From NCBI GenBank assembly GCA_937895975.1, contig CALBLG010000162.1, positions 1 through 10,191 of the forward strand: a stretch of DNA of 10,191 nucleotides. Reading direction: 5' to 3'. The notes under the pieces are model-generated. The model did no database searches and was not told the origin of the DNA. It worked only from the letters and a program-made list of their open reading frames with translations. Made by a program: the position numbers and the translations under genes. Within the stretch, counting starts at the first letter, position 1. Every line of letters begins with the position of its first letter. Origin of the DNA: an uncultured Slackia sp. GTDB taxonomy: Bacteria > Actinomycetota > Coriobacteriia > Coriobacteriales > Eggerthellaceae. Shown here piece by piece: positions 1-6,586 of the stretch.

Positions 1-441
1 CCCGACGCCCAACGCGTGCGCGACGCGGCCGAAATCGCCCAGGCCGACTTCGTGGACGGCATGGAGGAGGGCTTCAAAACCGAGATCGCGCAGGGCGGCA
101 CGAACGTGTCGGGCGGCCAACGCCAGCGCCTCGCCATCGCCCGCGCCCTCGCCACCGACGCCCGCGCGTTTTTGTTCGACGACAGCTTCAGCGCGCTCGA
201 CTACAAAACCGACGCCGCGCTGCGCCACGCCCTGGCCGAAAAGCTGAGAGGAAAAACGCAGGTCATCGTGGCCCAACGCATTTCCACGGTGCTGCACGCC
301 GACCAGATCGTCGTGCTCGACGAAGGCCGCATCGTGGGCCTGGGCACGCATGCCGAGCTTATGAAGAGCTGCGACGAATACCGCGAGATCGCGCTGTCTC
401 AGCTTTCGGAAGAGGAATTGGAAGGCGGTGATGCGCAATGA
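1..441 (+). CDS. ABC exporter half-transporter, C-terminal part of the nucleotide-binding domain (5' truncated by window)
   Basis: Only the end of this gene is in the window. The frame is open from base 1, so the GTG at 16 is an internal codon and not a start. The visible protein is the second half of an ABC ATPase domain. It has a consensus signature motif (NVSGGQRQR, codons 103-129) and a Walker B strand reading FLFDD (codons 169-183), followed by SALD. It also has a switch region reading IVAQRIST with Gln at codon 274-276. The residue after the Walker B Asp is Asp instead of the catalytic Glu, and the switch His is Gln. Both changes are known from the degenerate subunit of heterodimeric exporters such as BmrC or TM287. 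The stop overlaps the next gene's start as ATGA (438-441), so the two are almost certainly co-translated as partners. The substrate cannot be read from sequence; lipid or multidrug export is a family-based guess. Confidence 0.93.
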   Translation, partial: PDAQRVRDAAEIAQADFVDGMEEGFKTEIAQGGTNVSGGQRQRLAIARALATDARAFLFDDSFSALDYKTDAALRHALAEKLRGKTQVIVAQRISTVLHADQIVVLDEGRIVGLGTHAELMKSCDEYREIALSQLSEEELEGGDAQ

Positions 442-2294
442 GCCAGCAGGAAGAAATGGCAAAGCTGAAAGCCGCGGCGCCCCGCCGCCGCGGACCGCGC
501 GGCCCCATGGGGCGCATGATGCCCGGCGAGAAGGCGAACGACTTCAAGGGAACCATCGGCAAGCTCGTGCGCTTCATGGGCCAGTTCAAGGTCGCCTTCA
601 TCGCGGCCATCGTGTTTGCCATGGCGTCTGCCGCATTCAACATTGTGGGCCCGAAGGTGCTCTCGCAAGCGACCACCGAGCTGTTCAACGGCATCGTGGC
701 CAAAATCGGCGGCACGGGCGGCATCGACTTCGATGCCGTGGGCAACATCCTGCTGGCCACGCTCGCGCTGTACTGCATAAGCGCCGCGTGCTCGTTCGTG
801 CAAGGCTGGATGATGACTTCGGTCTCGCAGCGCACGTGCTATGGCCTGCGCCGCAAAATCGCCGAGAAAATCAACCGCCTGCCTGTGGGCTATTTCGAAC
901 GCACGAGCACCGGCGACGTGCTGTCGCGCATCACCAACGACGTGGACACGCTGGGCCAAAGCCTGAACCAAGGCGTTACGCAGCTCATCACGAGCGTCAC
1001 CACCATGATCGGCGTGCTGGTGATGATGCTGTCCATCAACGTGGAGATGACGCTCATCGCGCTGCTGGTGATTCCCCTGTCGCTGATTTTGGTGAAGGTG
1101 GTCGTGGGCCGAAGCCAGCGCTACTTCCGCGCGCAGCAAAAGAAGCTCGGCGAAATAAACGGCCAGGTCGAAGAGACGTTTTCGGGCCAGGCCGTAGTGC
1201 GTGCGTTTAACAAGGAAGGCGCCACGCTGGACACGTTCCGCAAAACCAACGAAGAGTTGTACCAATCGGCGTGGCGCTCGCAGTTTCTCTCGGGCCTCAT
1301 GCAGCCGGTGATGGGCTTCGTCAGCAACCTGGGCTATGTGGCCGTGGCCATCGCCGGCGCAATGTTCGCCGTGCAGGGACGCATCACTGTGGGCGACATC
1401 CAGGCATTCATCCAGTACGTGAAGAACTTCACGCAGCCGCTGACCCAACTCGCCCAGGTGTCCAACGTGCTGCAGCAGATGGCCGCCGCGGCCGAGCGCA
1501 TCTTCGAGTTCCTCGAGGCGCCCGAAGAACAGCCCGACGACGTGCGCGCAAAGGCGTCCGACGTGACGTGTGACGTGGAATTCGACCACGTGCGCTTTGG
1601 CTACGACGCCGAGCATCCCGTGATCCACGATTTCTCGGCGCGCGTGGGCGAGGGCCAAACCGTGGCGCTCGTCGGCCCCACGGGCGCGGGCAAAACCACC
1701 ATGGTGAAGCTGCTCATGCGCTTCTACGACGTGGATTCGGGTGCCATCCGCATTGGCGGCCATGATGTGCGCGAGTTCAACCGCACCGACGTGCGCTCGC
1801 AGTTCGGCATGGTGCTGCAGGACACGTGGCTGTACAACGCCACCGTGCGCGAGAACATTCGCTACGGGCGGCTCGATGCCACCGATGCCGAGGTCGAAGC
1901 GGCCGCGAAGGCAGCATTCGCCGACCACTTCATTCGCACGCTGCCGCAGGGCTACGACACGGTGATCAACGAAGATGCCAGCAACATCAGCCAGGGCCAG
2001 CGCCAGCTGCTCACCATCGCGCGCGCCATTCTGGCCGACCGCCGCATGCTGATCCTCGACGAGGCCACCAGCTCGGTGGACACGCGCACCGAGGAACGCA
2101 TCCAGGCTGCCATGGACAACCTGATGCGCGGGCGCACGTCGTTCGTGATCGCGCACCGGCTGTCCACCATTCGCAACGCCGATTTGATTTTGGTTTTACA
2201 GAACGGTGACATTGTGGAGCAGGGCACGCATGCCGAGCTGCTCGCCAAAAACGGCGCCTATGCTAAACTCTATAACTCACAGTTTGCGGAATAG
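438..2294 (+). CDS. ABC transporter ATP-binding protein/permease (heterodimeric multidrug/lipid exporter-type subunit)
   Basis: A complete 618-residue half-transporter with the membrane domain fused to the ATPase domain. The N-terminal 38 residues form a basic Arg/Pro-rich extension. Membrane segments are visible near residues 50-72, 101-124, 182-200, 204-224 and 292-313. In the ATPase domain the Walker A is GPTGAGKTT (413-421, Lys419). The signature is ISQGQ (517-521) instead of LSGGQ. Walker B is MLILDE with Asp541 and catalytic Glu542, and the switch is His573. Walker B and switch are therefore intact while the signature is weak, complementing the upstream partner, which has a good signature but a degenerate Walker B. 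In the assembled dimer this gives one competent and one non-hydrolysing ATP site, as established for TM287/288-type exporters. The start is fixed by the ATGA overlap with the upstream stop. The length is normal for the family. The substrate is unknown. Confidence 0.95.
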   Translation: MSQQEEMAKLKAAAPRRRGPRGPMGRMMPGEKANDFKGTIGKLVRFMGQFKVAFIAAIVFAMASAAFNIVGPKVLSQATTELFNGIVAKIGGTGGIDFDAVGNILLATLALYCISAACSFVQGWMMTSVSQRTCYGLRRKIAEKINRLPVGYFERTSTGDVLSRITNDVDTLGQSLNQGVTQLITSVTTMIGVLVMMLSINVEMTLIALLVIPLSLILVKVVVGRSQRYFRAQQKKLGEINGQVEETFSGQAVVRAFNKEGATLDTFRKTNEELYQSAWRSQFLSGLMQPVMGFVSNLGYVAVAIAGAMFAVQGRITVGDIQAFIQYVKNFTQPLTQLAQVSNVLQQMAAAAERIFEFLEAPEEQPDDVRAKASDVTCDVEFDHVRFGYDAEHPVIHDFSARVGEGQTVALVGPTGAGKTTMVKLLMRFYDVDSGAIRIGGHDVREFNRTDVRSQFGMVLQDTWLYNATVRENIRYGRLDATDAEVEAAAKAAFADHFIRTLPQGYDTVINEDASNISQGQRQLLTIARAILADRRMLILDEATSSVDTRTEERIQAAMDNLMRGRTSFVIAHRLSTIRNADLILVLQNGDIVEQGTHAELLAKNGAYAKLYNSQFAE

Positions 2295-2302
2295 AAATCG
2301 CC

Positions 2303-2350
2303 GGGGCCGCGCGCATTGCGGCTCCGAGCCATTGCCGGGCGCGGCCCGGC
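2303..2350 (+). other. Two adjacent GC-rich hairpins in the ABC-HAD intergenic gap
   Basis: The 80-nt gap between the ABC gene and the HAD phosphatase gene contains two hairpins. The first has arms GGGGCCGC (2303-2310) and GCGGCTCC (2318-2325), with one G-U pair and a 7-nt loop. The second is a perfect 7-bp stem, GCCGGGC (2334-2340) with GCCCGGC (2344-2350), around a 3-nt loop. Neither is followed by a T tract, so they are not classical intrinsic terminators. They could limit read-through, stabilise the upstream mRNA 3' end, or sit in the 5' leader of the HAD mRNA. Confidence 0.45.
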
Positions 2351-2374
2351 GGCGATAAGGGGCGAATCTCGGTT

Positions 2375-3184
2375 ATGGAGAACAAGGCTTTCGAGGAAAC
2401 GCAGAAGGCTTCAGGGGAATCGGCGGCCGCGAGCGCCGTTGACGCGTGCGTCGCCGAGGCGGCGCACGCCGCGGCGCAGCGGGCGCAGTCGTCCGGCAAA
2501 CATGCCATTGCGGCGTTCGATTTCGATGGAACGTCGATCCAGGGAAATTCTCCGGTTCTGCTGGTGCGCTATTTGTGGCGCGACGACCTGCTGAAAAAGC
2601 GCGTGGTGGCCAAGGTTGGCTCGTGGGGGCTTGCGTACAAGCTTCATTTGCCCCAAAGCGAGGAGTGGGTGCGCGGCCAGGTGTTCACGGCATTCGAAGG
2701 CCGCCCCAAAGCCGAGGTCGACGAGTACCTGCGCGTTTTCTACGACGAGGTGATTGCCGGCCAGAAGCGCTTCCGCCCCAAGGCGCGCGCTGCCATGCGG
2801 GCGCTGCGCGACGCCGGCGTCGAGGTGGCCATCGTGTCGGCCACATTCGGTCCCATCGTGCGCCGCGCCCAGGAATTCGAGCCCATCGACGTAAGCCTGT
2901 GCACCGAGATGCAAGTAGATGCCGCCGGCAACTACACGCGTCAGGTGGACGGCGAGTGCATCGAGGGCGATGCGAAGGTGCGCGCCATCACGCAGTGGGC
3001 CAACGCGAAATACGGCGAAGGCAACTGGGAGCTTTCCTGCGCGTTCGGCGACCACCATTCCGACATTCCCATGCTAACCGCCGCGCGCGAGGGTTTCGCC
3101 ATCTGCAGCGATTCGACGCTGGGCCGCGCCGCGCGCGAGGCCGGCTGGCGCGAGCTGGATTGGGAATGCAAGCCCGAGAAATAG
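2375..3184 (+). CDS. HAD-superfamily subfamily IB hydrolase (SerB-like phosphatase)
   Basis: A 269-residue cytosolic phosphatase of the HAD fold. Motif I is DFDGT (49-53), with Asp49 as the expected nucleophile and Asp51 as the acid/base. Motif II is the Ser155 of IVSATFG. Motif III is Lys201, inside the C-x-G-x-x-K pattern (C195 to K201) typical of subfamily IB. Motif IV is GDHHSD (225-230), with Asp226 and Asp230 for Mg2+. The alpha-helical cap lies between motifs I and II, as in phosphoserine-phosphatase-like enzymes. The first 44 or so residues are an Ala-rich, probably disordered extension that family members usually lack, so a later start cannot be excluded. The chosen ATG has an AAGGGG (2357-2362) about 12 nt upstream, which is a long spacing. 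Substrate is unknown; SerB-like, phospholipid and sugar phosphatases all occur in the family. No operon partner is clear, since the upstream ABC gene is 80 nt away across hairpins. Confidence 0.88.
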   Translation: MENKAFEETQKASGESAAASAVDACVAEAAHAAAQRAQSSGKHAIAAFDFDGTSIQGNSPVLLVRYLWRDDLLKKRVVAKVGSWGLAYKLHLPQSEEWVRGQVFTAFEGRPKAEVDEYLRVFYDEVIAGQKRFRPKARAAMRALRDAGVEVAIVSATFGPIVRRAQEFEPIDVSLCTEMQVDAAGNYTRQVDGECIEGDAKVRAITQWANAKYGEGNWELSCAFGDHHSDIPMLTAAREGFAICSDSTLGRAAREAGWRELDWECKPEK

Positions 3185-3334
3185 CCGCAGGGTGGGTTGG
3201 TGCGTCAAGGGGTCGCGCGCTTGGAGGGGTGCCCGCATCGCGAACTGCTTCCTGCCCCACCGTGGCCCGTGGCGGGCGTTCGGCGCTTCCGCATTCCCGA
3301 TTTGTTGCCCTGCGGGTAACGTTTCGTGAAATTT

Positions 3335-3380
3335 TTGCACATCGACAAGCGCTTGGTTACACTTAACCCTGTAGTATTGT
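3335..3380 (+). promoter_or_regulatory. Candidate sigma-70-type promoter for the AAA-like/Rrf2/glycosylase operon
   Basis: This AT-rich patch sits just before the downstream coding start. Two overlapping readings are possible: TTGCAC (3335-3340) with TACACT (3358-3363) at 17-bp spacing, or TTGGTT (3353-3358) with TATTGT (3375-3380) at 16-bp spacing. Both are imperfect matches. Either would place the transcript start downstream of 3326, which supports the GTG at 3410 as the translational start. Weak evidence, based on sequence alone. Confidence 0.3.
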
Positions 3381-3394
3381 CGGCTGATTTATCG

Positions 3395-3401
3395 AAGGGG
3401 G
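3395..3401 (+). promoter_or_regulatory. Ribosome binding site that sets the GTG start at 3410
   Basis: The purine run AAGGGGG lies 8 nt before the GTG at 3410. The in-frame GTG at 3326 has no such run upstream, and the GTG at 3401 is inside the run itself. The protein start is therefore placed at 3410. Confidence 0.55.
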
Positions 3402-3409
3402 TGGGCGTA

Positions 3410-4954
3410 GTGCTCGACCAGAACAACGACGACGCGAACATCGCCGGGCAACCTCAGGAGCCCGAATGTGCCCATCAACCGAATAGCGACTACCTTTCGC
3501 GGGCCCAGGCGGCTGCCGAATCGGGCGACCGCGTGCTGGCCATGCATCTGTACCTTACGGCGTTCGAGGAAGCGTGCAAATGCGAGCCCGTTCCCAACGA
3601 GGCGGCGGTGGCCGCGCTGCGCCAGGCGTGGGAGCTCGCCTGCGAATTGAAGGAGCGTTCGCTCGCCGAATACATCTTCGACAAGCTCGAGCCCTATCTT
3701 TCCGCTGACGAGGCGCCCCATTTCGCGAAGCGCCTGCAAAGCCTGGCGCTCGACAAGCTTTCCGAATTCGGCATTTCCAAGGCCGACCTCGAAGGCATGG
3801 CCGACATGATTTCCGAAGAGCTGGGTCAAAACGCACGCATCACGGGCATTTCGCCCATCATGTCGATGCATGTGCCGACCGATTCCGAAGAGCAGGAATC
3901 CGACGAAGACGGGTCGCGCCCGTCTACCGCGTCGGCCGACGTGCAGAAGGCCAAGCCGTCGCAGGTCGCGCCCATGCTGCACTACCGCGATCTGGTGGGA
4001 TTCGACAGCGTCATCGAAGACGCCCGCGCGCTGGGCTTGGGCGTGGAAGACGACGACGAATACCGCGCGCTTGTGGACACGCTTCGCGAGCAGCACGGCC
4101 TCGATGGGCTTTCCGCCGCGGGTTCGGTGGTGTTTCGCACGTCGTCGCGCGAAGACGCGAACACGTTCATGCAGGCCGTGGTGGGCGAGCTGGGCTTGCC
4201 GGCCATGCGCATCCAGATGCAGCCGGGCCCCATGGGCGTGCCCATGCTGTGCGTCACCGTGTCGGCTAAAAACCAGCCGCGCATGCTGGGCCGCGTGTCG
4301 CTCGAGGCTCCCAGCGTGTTGGTGCTTGAAGACATCGACCTGTGGGGCGCTCCTCTCATCGACGCGGCCAGCTCTACCGACGGCGAGGGCGTGATGTTCG
4401 CCAGCATGTCGCGCGCCGCGCGCGAGGCCGTGGCGCTGGTCACGGCGGCGGTCGAGAACCCCGACATTTACGTGCTGGCCTCGGTCGGCGGCGATTCGCC
4501 CGACCAAGGCTACCTGTACGACCTCATGGAACCCATGAGCGTCATCGACATGTACCTGCCCGACGAATTCGAGCGCCGCACCATTTGGGAGCGCATTGCG
4601 GCCGACCACCCGTCGGTTCGCGCGCTCGACCTGTCCACGCTGACGCGCGTGTCGCGCAACCTGTCGCGCACCGATATCGTCACCGCCGCGCGCGAGGCCG
4701 TGGAAGACGCGTATCGCGCCGGGCTGAAGGCTCGCAGCTACAAGCCCATCACGCAAGAGCTCATGTTCGAGCACATCTCGAACTTCCAGCCGCTCGATTC
4801 GCCCGAATACCGCGCGTTGGAAGATTCGGTGATCAGCGACTTCCGCTCGCAGTTCGCCGATATGGAGGCCGAGCTTGCCGAAGAGGCCGCCGAGCAAAAC
4901 TTGCGCTACGACGCCCTGGGCGACGATGCCCGCGACGAGGGAAGCGAGGCATAA
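3410..4954 (+). CDS. AAA+-like protein with degenerate ATPase motifs and a helical-repeat N-terminus
   Basis: A 514-residue soluble protein whose exact family I do not recognise. Residues 24-120 are helical and TPR-like. An acidic, Ser-rich linker follows (about 156-187). From residue 191 the layout follows an AAA domain: an HYRDLVGFDSV stretch like the pre-P-loop region, then a strand and turn at 238-252. There GSVVFRTSSREDAN stands where GPPGTGKT would be. The Walker B-like strand is VLVLEDID (303-310), with the usual Asp-Glu order reversed as Glu307-Asp308. The segment where the RPGRFD arginine-finger region belongs reads EPMSVIDMYLPDEFERR (374-390). A helical lid with NLSRTDI (417-423) resembles sensor 2. 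The tail from about 463 is acidic and helical. With neither P-loop Lys nor arginine finger, ATP hydrolysis is unlikely, so a scaffold or adaptor role is inferred. The Rrf2 gene begins 4 nt after the stop, suggesting co-transcription. Start choice follows the AAGGGGG ribosome site. Confidence 0.78.
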   Translation: MLDQNNDDANIAGQPQEPECAHQPNSDYLSRAQAAAESGDRVLAMHLYLTAFEEACKCEPVPNEAAVAALRQAWELACELKERSLAEYIFDKLEPYLSADEAPHFAKRLQSLALDKLSEFGISKADLEGMADMISEELGQNARITGISPIMSMHVPTDSEEQESDEDGSRPSTASADVQKAKPSQVAPMLHYRDLVGFDSVIEDARALGLGVEDDDEYRALVDTLREQHGLDGLSAAGSVVFRTSSREDANTFMQAVVGELGLPAMRIQMQPGPMGVPMLCVTVSAKNQPRMLGRVSLEAPSVLVLEDIDLWGAPLIDAASSTDGEGVMFASMSRAAREAVALVTAAVENPDIYVLASVGGDSPDQGYLYDLMEPMSVIDMYLPDEFERRTIWERIAADHPSVRALDLSTLTRVSRNLSRTDIVTAAREAVEDAYRAGLKARSYKPITQELMFEHISNFQPLDSPEYRALEDSVISDFRSQFADMEAELAEEAAEQNLRYDALGDDARDEGSEA

Positions 4955-4958
4955 CGCC

Positions 4959-5366
4959 ATGGAGCTCACGAGACGCACCGATTACGCGTGCCGCATCATC
5001 CGCGCGGCATACGCGAACAAAGACGCCTACGTGTCGGTTTCCGAGGTGGCCGACGCCGAGAACATTCCGTACGCATTCGCCCGGTCTATCCAGCACGACT
5101 TGGTGCACGCCGGCCTGCTGAAGACGGTGCGCGGCGCGAAGGGCGGCCTCACGCTCGCGTGCGACCCTGCGAAGACCACGGTGCTCGACGTGCTTACCGC
5201 CTTGCAGGGTCCCATGAATATGTCGCCGTGCTCGGCCGACCCCGAGTATTGCGAGAAATGCGGCGGCTGCGAATACCATGGCATATGGAAGCATGCCGAT
5301 CGCCTTATGCAAGATTACTTCGAATCCATCACGCTCGAGAAGCTGTTCTCGGGCGAGGCTCGATGA
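4959..5366 (+). CDS. Rrf2-family (IscR/NsrR-like) transcriptional regulator with four clustered cysteines
   Basis: A 135-residue winged-helix regulator. Residues 1-60 form the DNA-binding domain: MELTRRTDYACRII is the classic Rrf2 N-terminus, and VSVSEVADAENIPYAFARSI is the helix-turn-helix. The wing follows at VRGAKGGL (57-64). The effector segment has Cys91, Cys98, Cys101 and Cys104, then GIWKHAD. IscR uses three cysteines at nearly the same spacing to bind a [2Fe-2S] cluster, and NsrR proteins bind nitric-oxide-sensitive clusters, so an Fe-S, redox or NO sensor is expected. Cys101 is an extra possible ligand. A longer in-frame upstream start at 4875 would lie inside the preceding gene and precede the conserved N-terminus, so the ATG at 4959 is used, with GAGG at 4946-4949 as ribosome site. 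The stop overlaps the glycosylase start (ATGA, 5363-5366). The gene may autoregulate this operon or act on the hydrogenase promoter; neither is shown. Confidence 0.92.
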   Translation: MELTRRTDYACRIIRAAYANKDAYVSVSEVADAENIPYAFARSIQHDLVHAGLLKTVRGAKGGLTLACDPAKTTVLDVLTALQGPMNMSPCSADPEYCEKCGGCEYHGIWKHADRLMQDYFESITLEKLFSGEAR

Positions 5367-6247
5367 CGATGGAAGGGGCGCTTGAGGTGCCCCTTTTTTC
5401 GAGCGAGCCCACCGATGCCGATATGGCCGAATTCCAAGCGTGGGTGCGCCAGGTGGGCGAGGCGCTGTACCGCGACCTTCCGTGGCGCAATACGCGCGAC
5501 CCGTATGCTATCTGGATTTCCGAGGCCATGTTGCAGCAAACCCAGGTGACGCGCGTGCTTACGCGATGGGAGCGGTTTTTGCGCCGCTTTCCCACGGTTG
5601 ACGCTCTGGCGTCGGCAAGCTCGGCAGATGTGGTGGACGAATGGCAGGGCTTAGGCTACAACCGGCGTGCGCTCGCGCTGAAACGCGCGGCCGACATCTG
5701 CTCTGCCGAATACGCGGGCCGTATGCCCGAAGGGGTGGATGCGCTGCAAGCCTTGCCGGGTATCGGCGCGGCCACGGCGGCGGGCATCACGGCGTTCTCG
5801 CGCGATGTGCCGTGCACGTATATCGAGACGAACGTGCGCGCCGTGTTCATCCACTGCTTCTTTCGCGATGCCGAAGCCGTTTCCGACAGGCAACTGCGTC
5901 CGCTGGTGGAGCGCGCGTGCCCGGCCGAAGACGTGCGTGGCTGGTATTACGCGCTGCTCGATGCGGGCGCGCGCCTGAAGAAAGACCACAAGAATCCTGC
6001 CCGCAAGGCCACGGCTTACACGCGCCAAAGCAAATTCGAGGGGTCTCGGCGCCAGAAGCGCGCGTGGCTCGTGCGCGAGGTTATGGCGGCGCCGGGGCTT
6101 TCGTCGGCCGAACTGTTGCGTCGGCTGAATGCCGAAGAGCGCAAGGCGGGCCGCGACGGCGTGCCCGAGGCCGATTTCGATTCCATCATGGCCGACCTGT
6201 CGCGCGAGGGCTTCTTCCGGTTCGAAGACGGCGGCTGGCGCGCATAG
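5363..6247 (+). CDS. HhH-GPD DNA glycosylase, MutY/Nth-like (A/G-specific adenine glycosylase family), lacking the Fe-S cluster
   Basis: A 294-residue base-excision-repair glycosylase. DLPWRNTRDPYAIW (38-51) and SEAMLQQTQV (53-62, with Glu54 matching the MutY catalytic Glu) are MutY hallmarks. GLGYNRRA follows at 96-103 and the helix-hairpin-helix is LPGIGAATA (131-139). The strand that reads ILDGNV in E. coli MutY reads YIETNV here, so the catalytic Asp is replaced by Glu155. The C-x6-C-x2-C-x5-C cluster motif of MutY and Nth is absent; the four cysteines (113, 151, 165, 186) are scattered. After RQSKFEGSRRQKR (221-233) comes a winged-helix-like tail (about 235-292) in place of MutY's NUDIX-like 8-oxoG domain. 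Such Fe-S-free relatives exist in anaerobes as far as I recall, but their substrate is unclear, so strict A:8-oxoG activity should not be assumed. The start at 5363 overlaps the Rrf2 stop; a second ATG at 5369 is possible. Confidence 0.88.
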   Translation: MTMEGALEVPLFSSEPTDADMAEFQAWVRQVGEALYRDLPWRNTRDPYAIWISEAMLQQTQVTRVLTRWERFLRRFPTVDALASASSADVVDEWQGLGYNRRALALKRAADICSAEYAGRMPEGVDALQALPGIGAATAAGITAFSRDVPCTYIETNVRAVFIHCFFRDAEAVSDRQLRPLVERACPAEDVRGWYYALLDAGARLKKDHKNPARKATAYTRQSKFEGSRRQKRAWLVREVMAAPGLSSAELLRRLNAEERKAGRDGVPEADFDSIMADLSREGFFRFEDGGWRA

Positions 6248-6279
6248 CTTTTGGTGCGAACCGTGGGCGAAGAGCGGCA

Positions 6280-6321
6280 GTGGGACGGGGCAGTGGGACT
6301 GGGGGCTGTTCCCCGTCCCAC
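6280..6321 (+). repeat. REP-like inverted repeat containing a G-quadruplex motif
   Basis: Perfect 11-bp arms GTGGGACGGGG (6280-6290) and CCCCGTCCCAC (6311-6321) flank a 20-nt G-rich loop. Inside the loop GTGGGAC occurs again at 6293-6299. A second short pairing, AGCG (6273-6276) with CGCT (6327-6330), extends the stem across small internal loops. No T tract follows, so this is not a standard terminator, though it lies 32 nt after the glycosylase stop and could block read-through or protect the mRNA end. The form resembles interspersed hairpin repeats I associate with Coriobacteriia genomes; copy number cannot be tested here. Confidence 0.65.
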
Positions 6322-6570
6322 CTAAGCGCTTGGCGACAAAGGGGTCGTCTTCCGTGGCTCGCATGCGCATCAAAGCGAGCTGGATACCGCGTTTGATCGG
6401 CGTGATTTTCGTTTATGCATGTTTGTGAATAGGACAAAATCGGCTGGCCGTCGAATGCTTTGGCGCAATGCCCTGTTTCGGGGTACACGTTATTGGTCAC
6501 TTTTAGAGCCTGGGTAACACCAACAGGCAACATATTCTGTAATCTGTCCTATAAATGCTTAATATAACCC

Positions 6571-6586
6571 TACAGAATCCTCTGTA
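6571..6586. promoter_or_regulatory. Candidate operator: TACAGA-N4-TCTGTA palindrome
   Basis: A perfect 6-bp dyad with a 4-bp spacer. A third copy of the TCTGTA half-site is at 6536-6541, within ATTCTGTA (6534-6541), itself the exact inverse of TACAGAAT (6571-6578). The 16-bp dyad geometry is in the range used by CRP/FNR-type dimers, but the bases match no consensus I know. The regulator is unidentified. Confidence 0.4.

Noticed and set aside
399..2156. A 585-codon open frame on the - strand across the ABC gene
   Set aside because: Antisense shadow with low-complexity His/Ala/Arg composition; the + strand gene has every ABC motif.
3326..3409. Upstream GTG start for the AAA-like protein
   Set aside because: No ribosome site, the stretch overlaps promoter-like sequence, and a good purine run precedes the GTG at 3410.
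3389..4978. A 529-codon open frame on the - strand across the AAA-like gene
   Set aside because: Same shadow effect; the + strand product shows a coherent fold, a ribosome site and operon spacing.
6311..6335. Classical intrinsic terminator after the glycosylase gene
   Set aside because: The stem is strong but is followed by CTAAGCGCTTGG and no T tract, so it is reported as a repeat.
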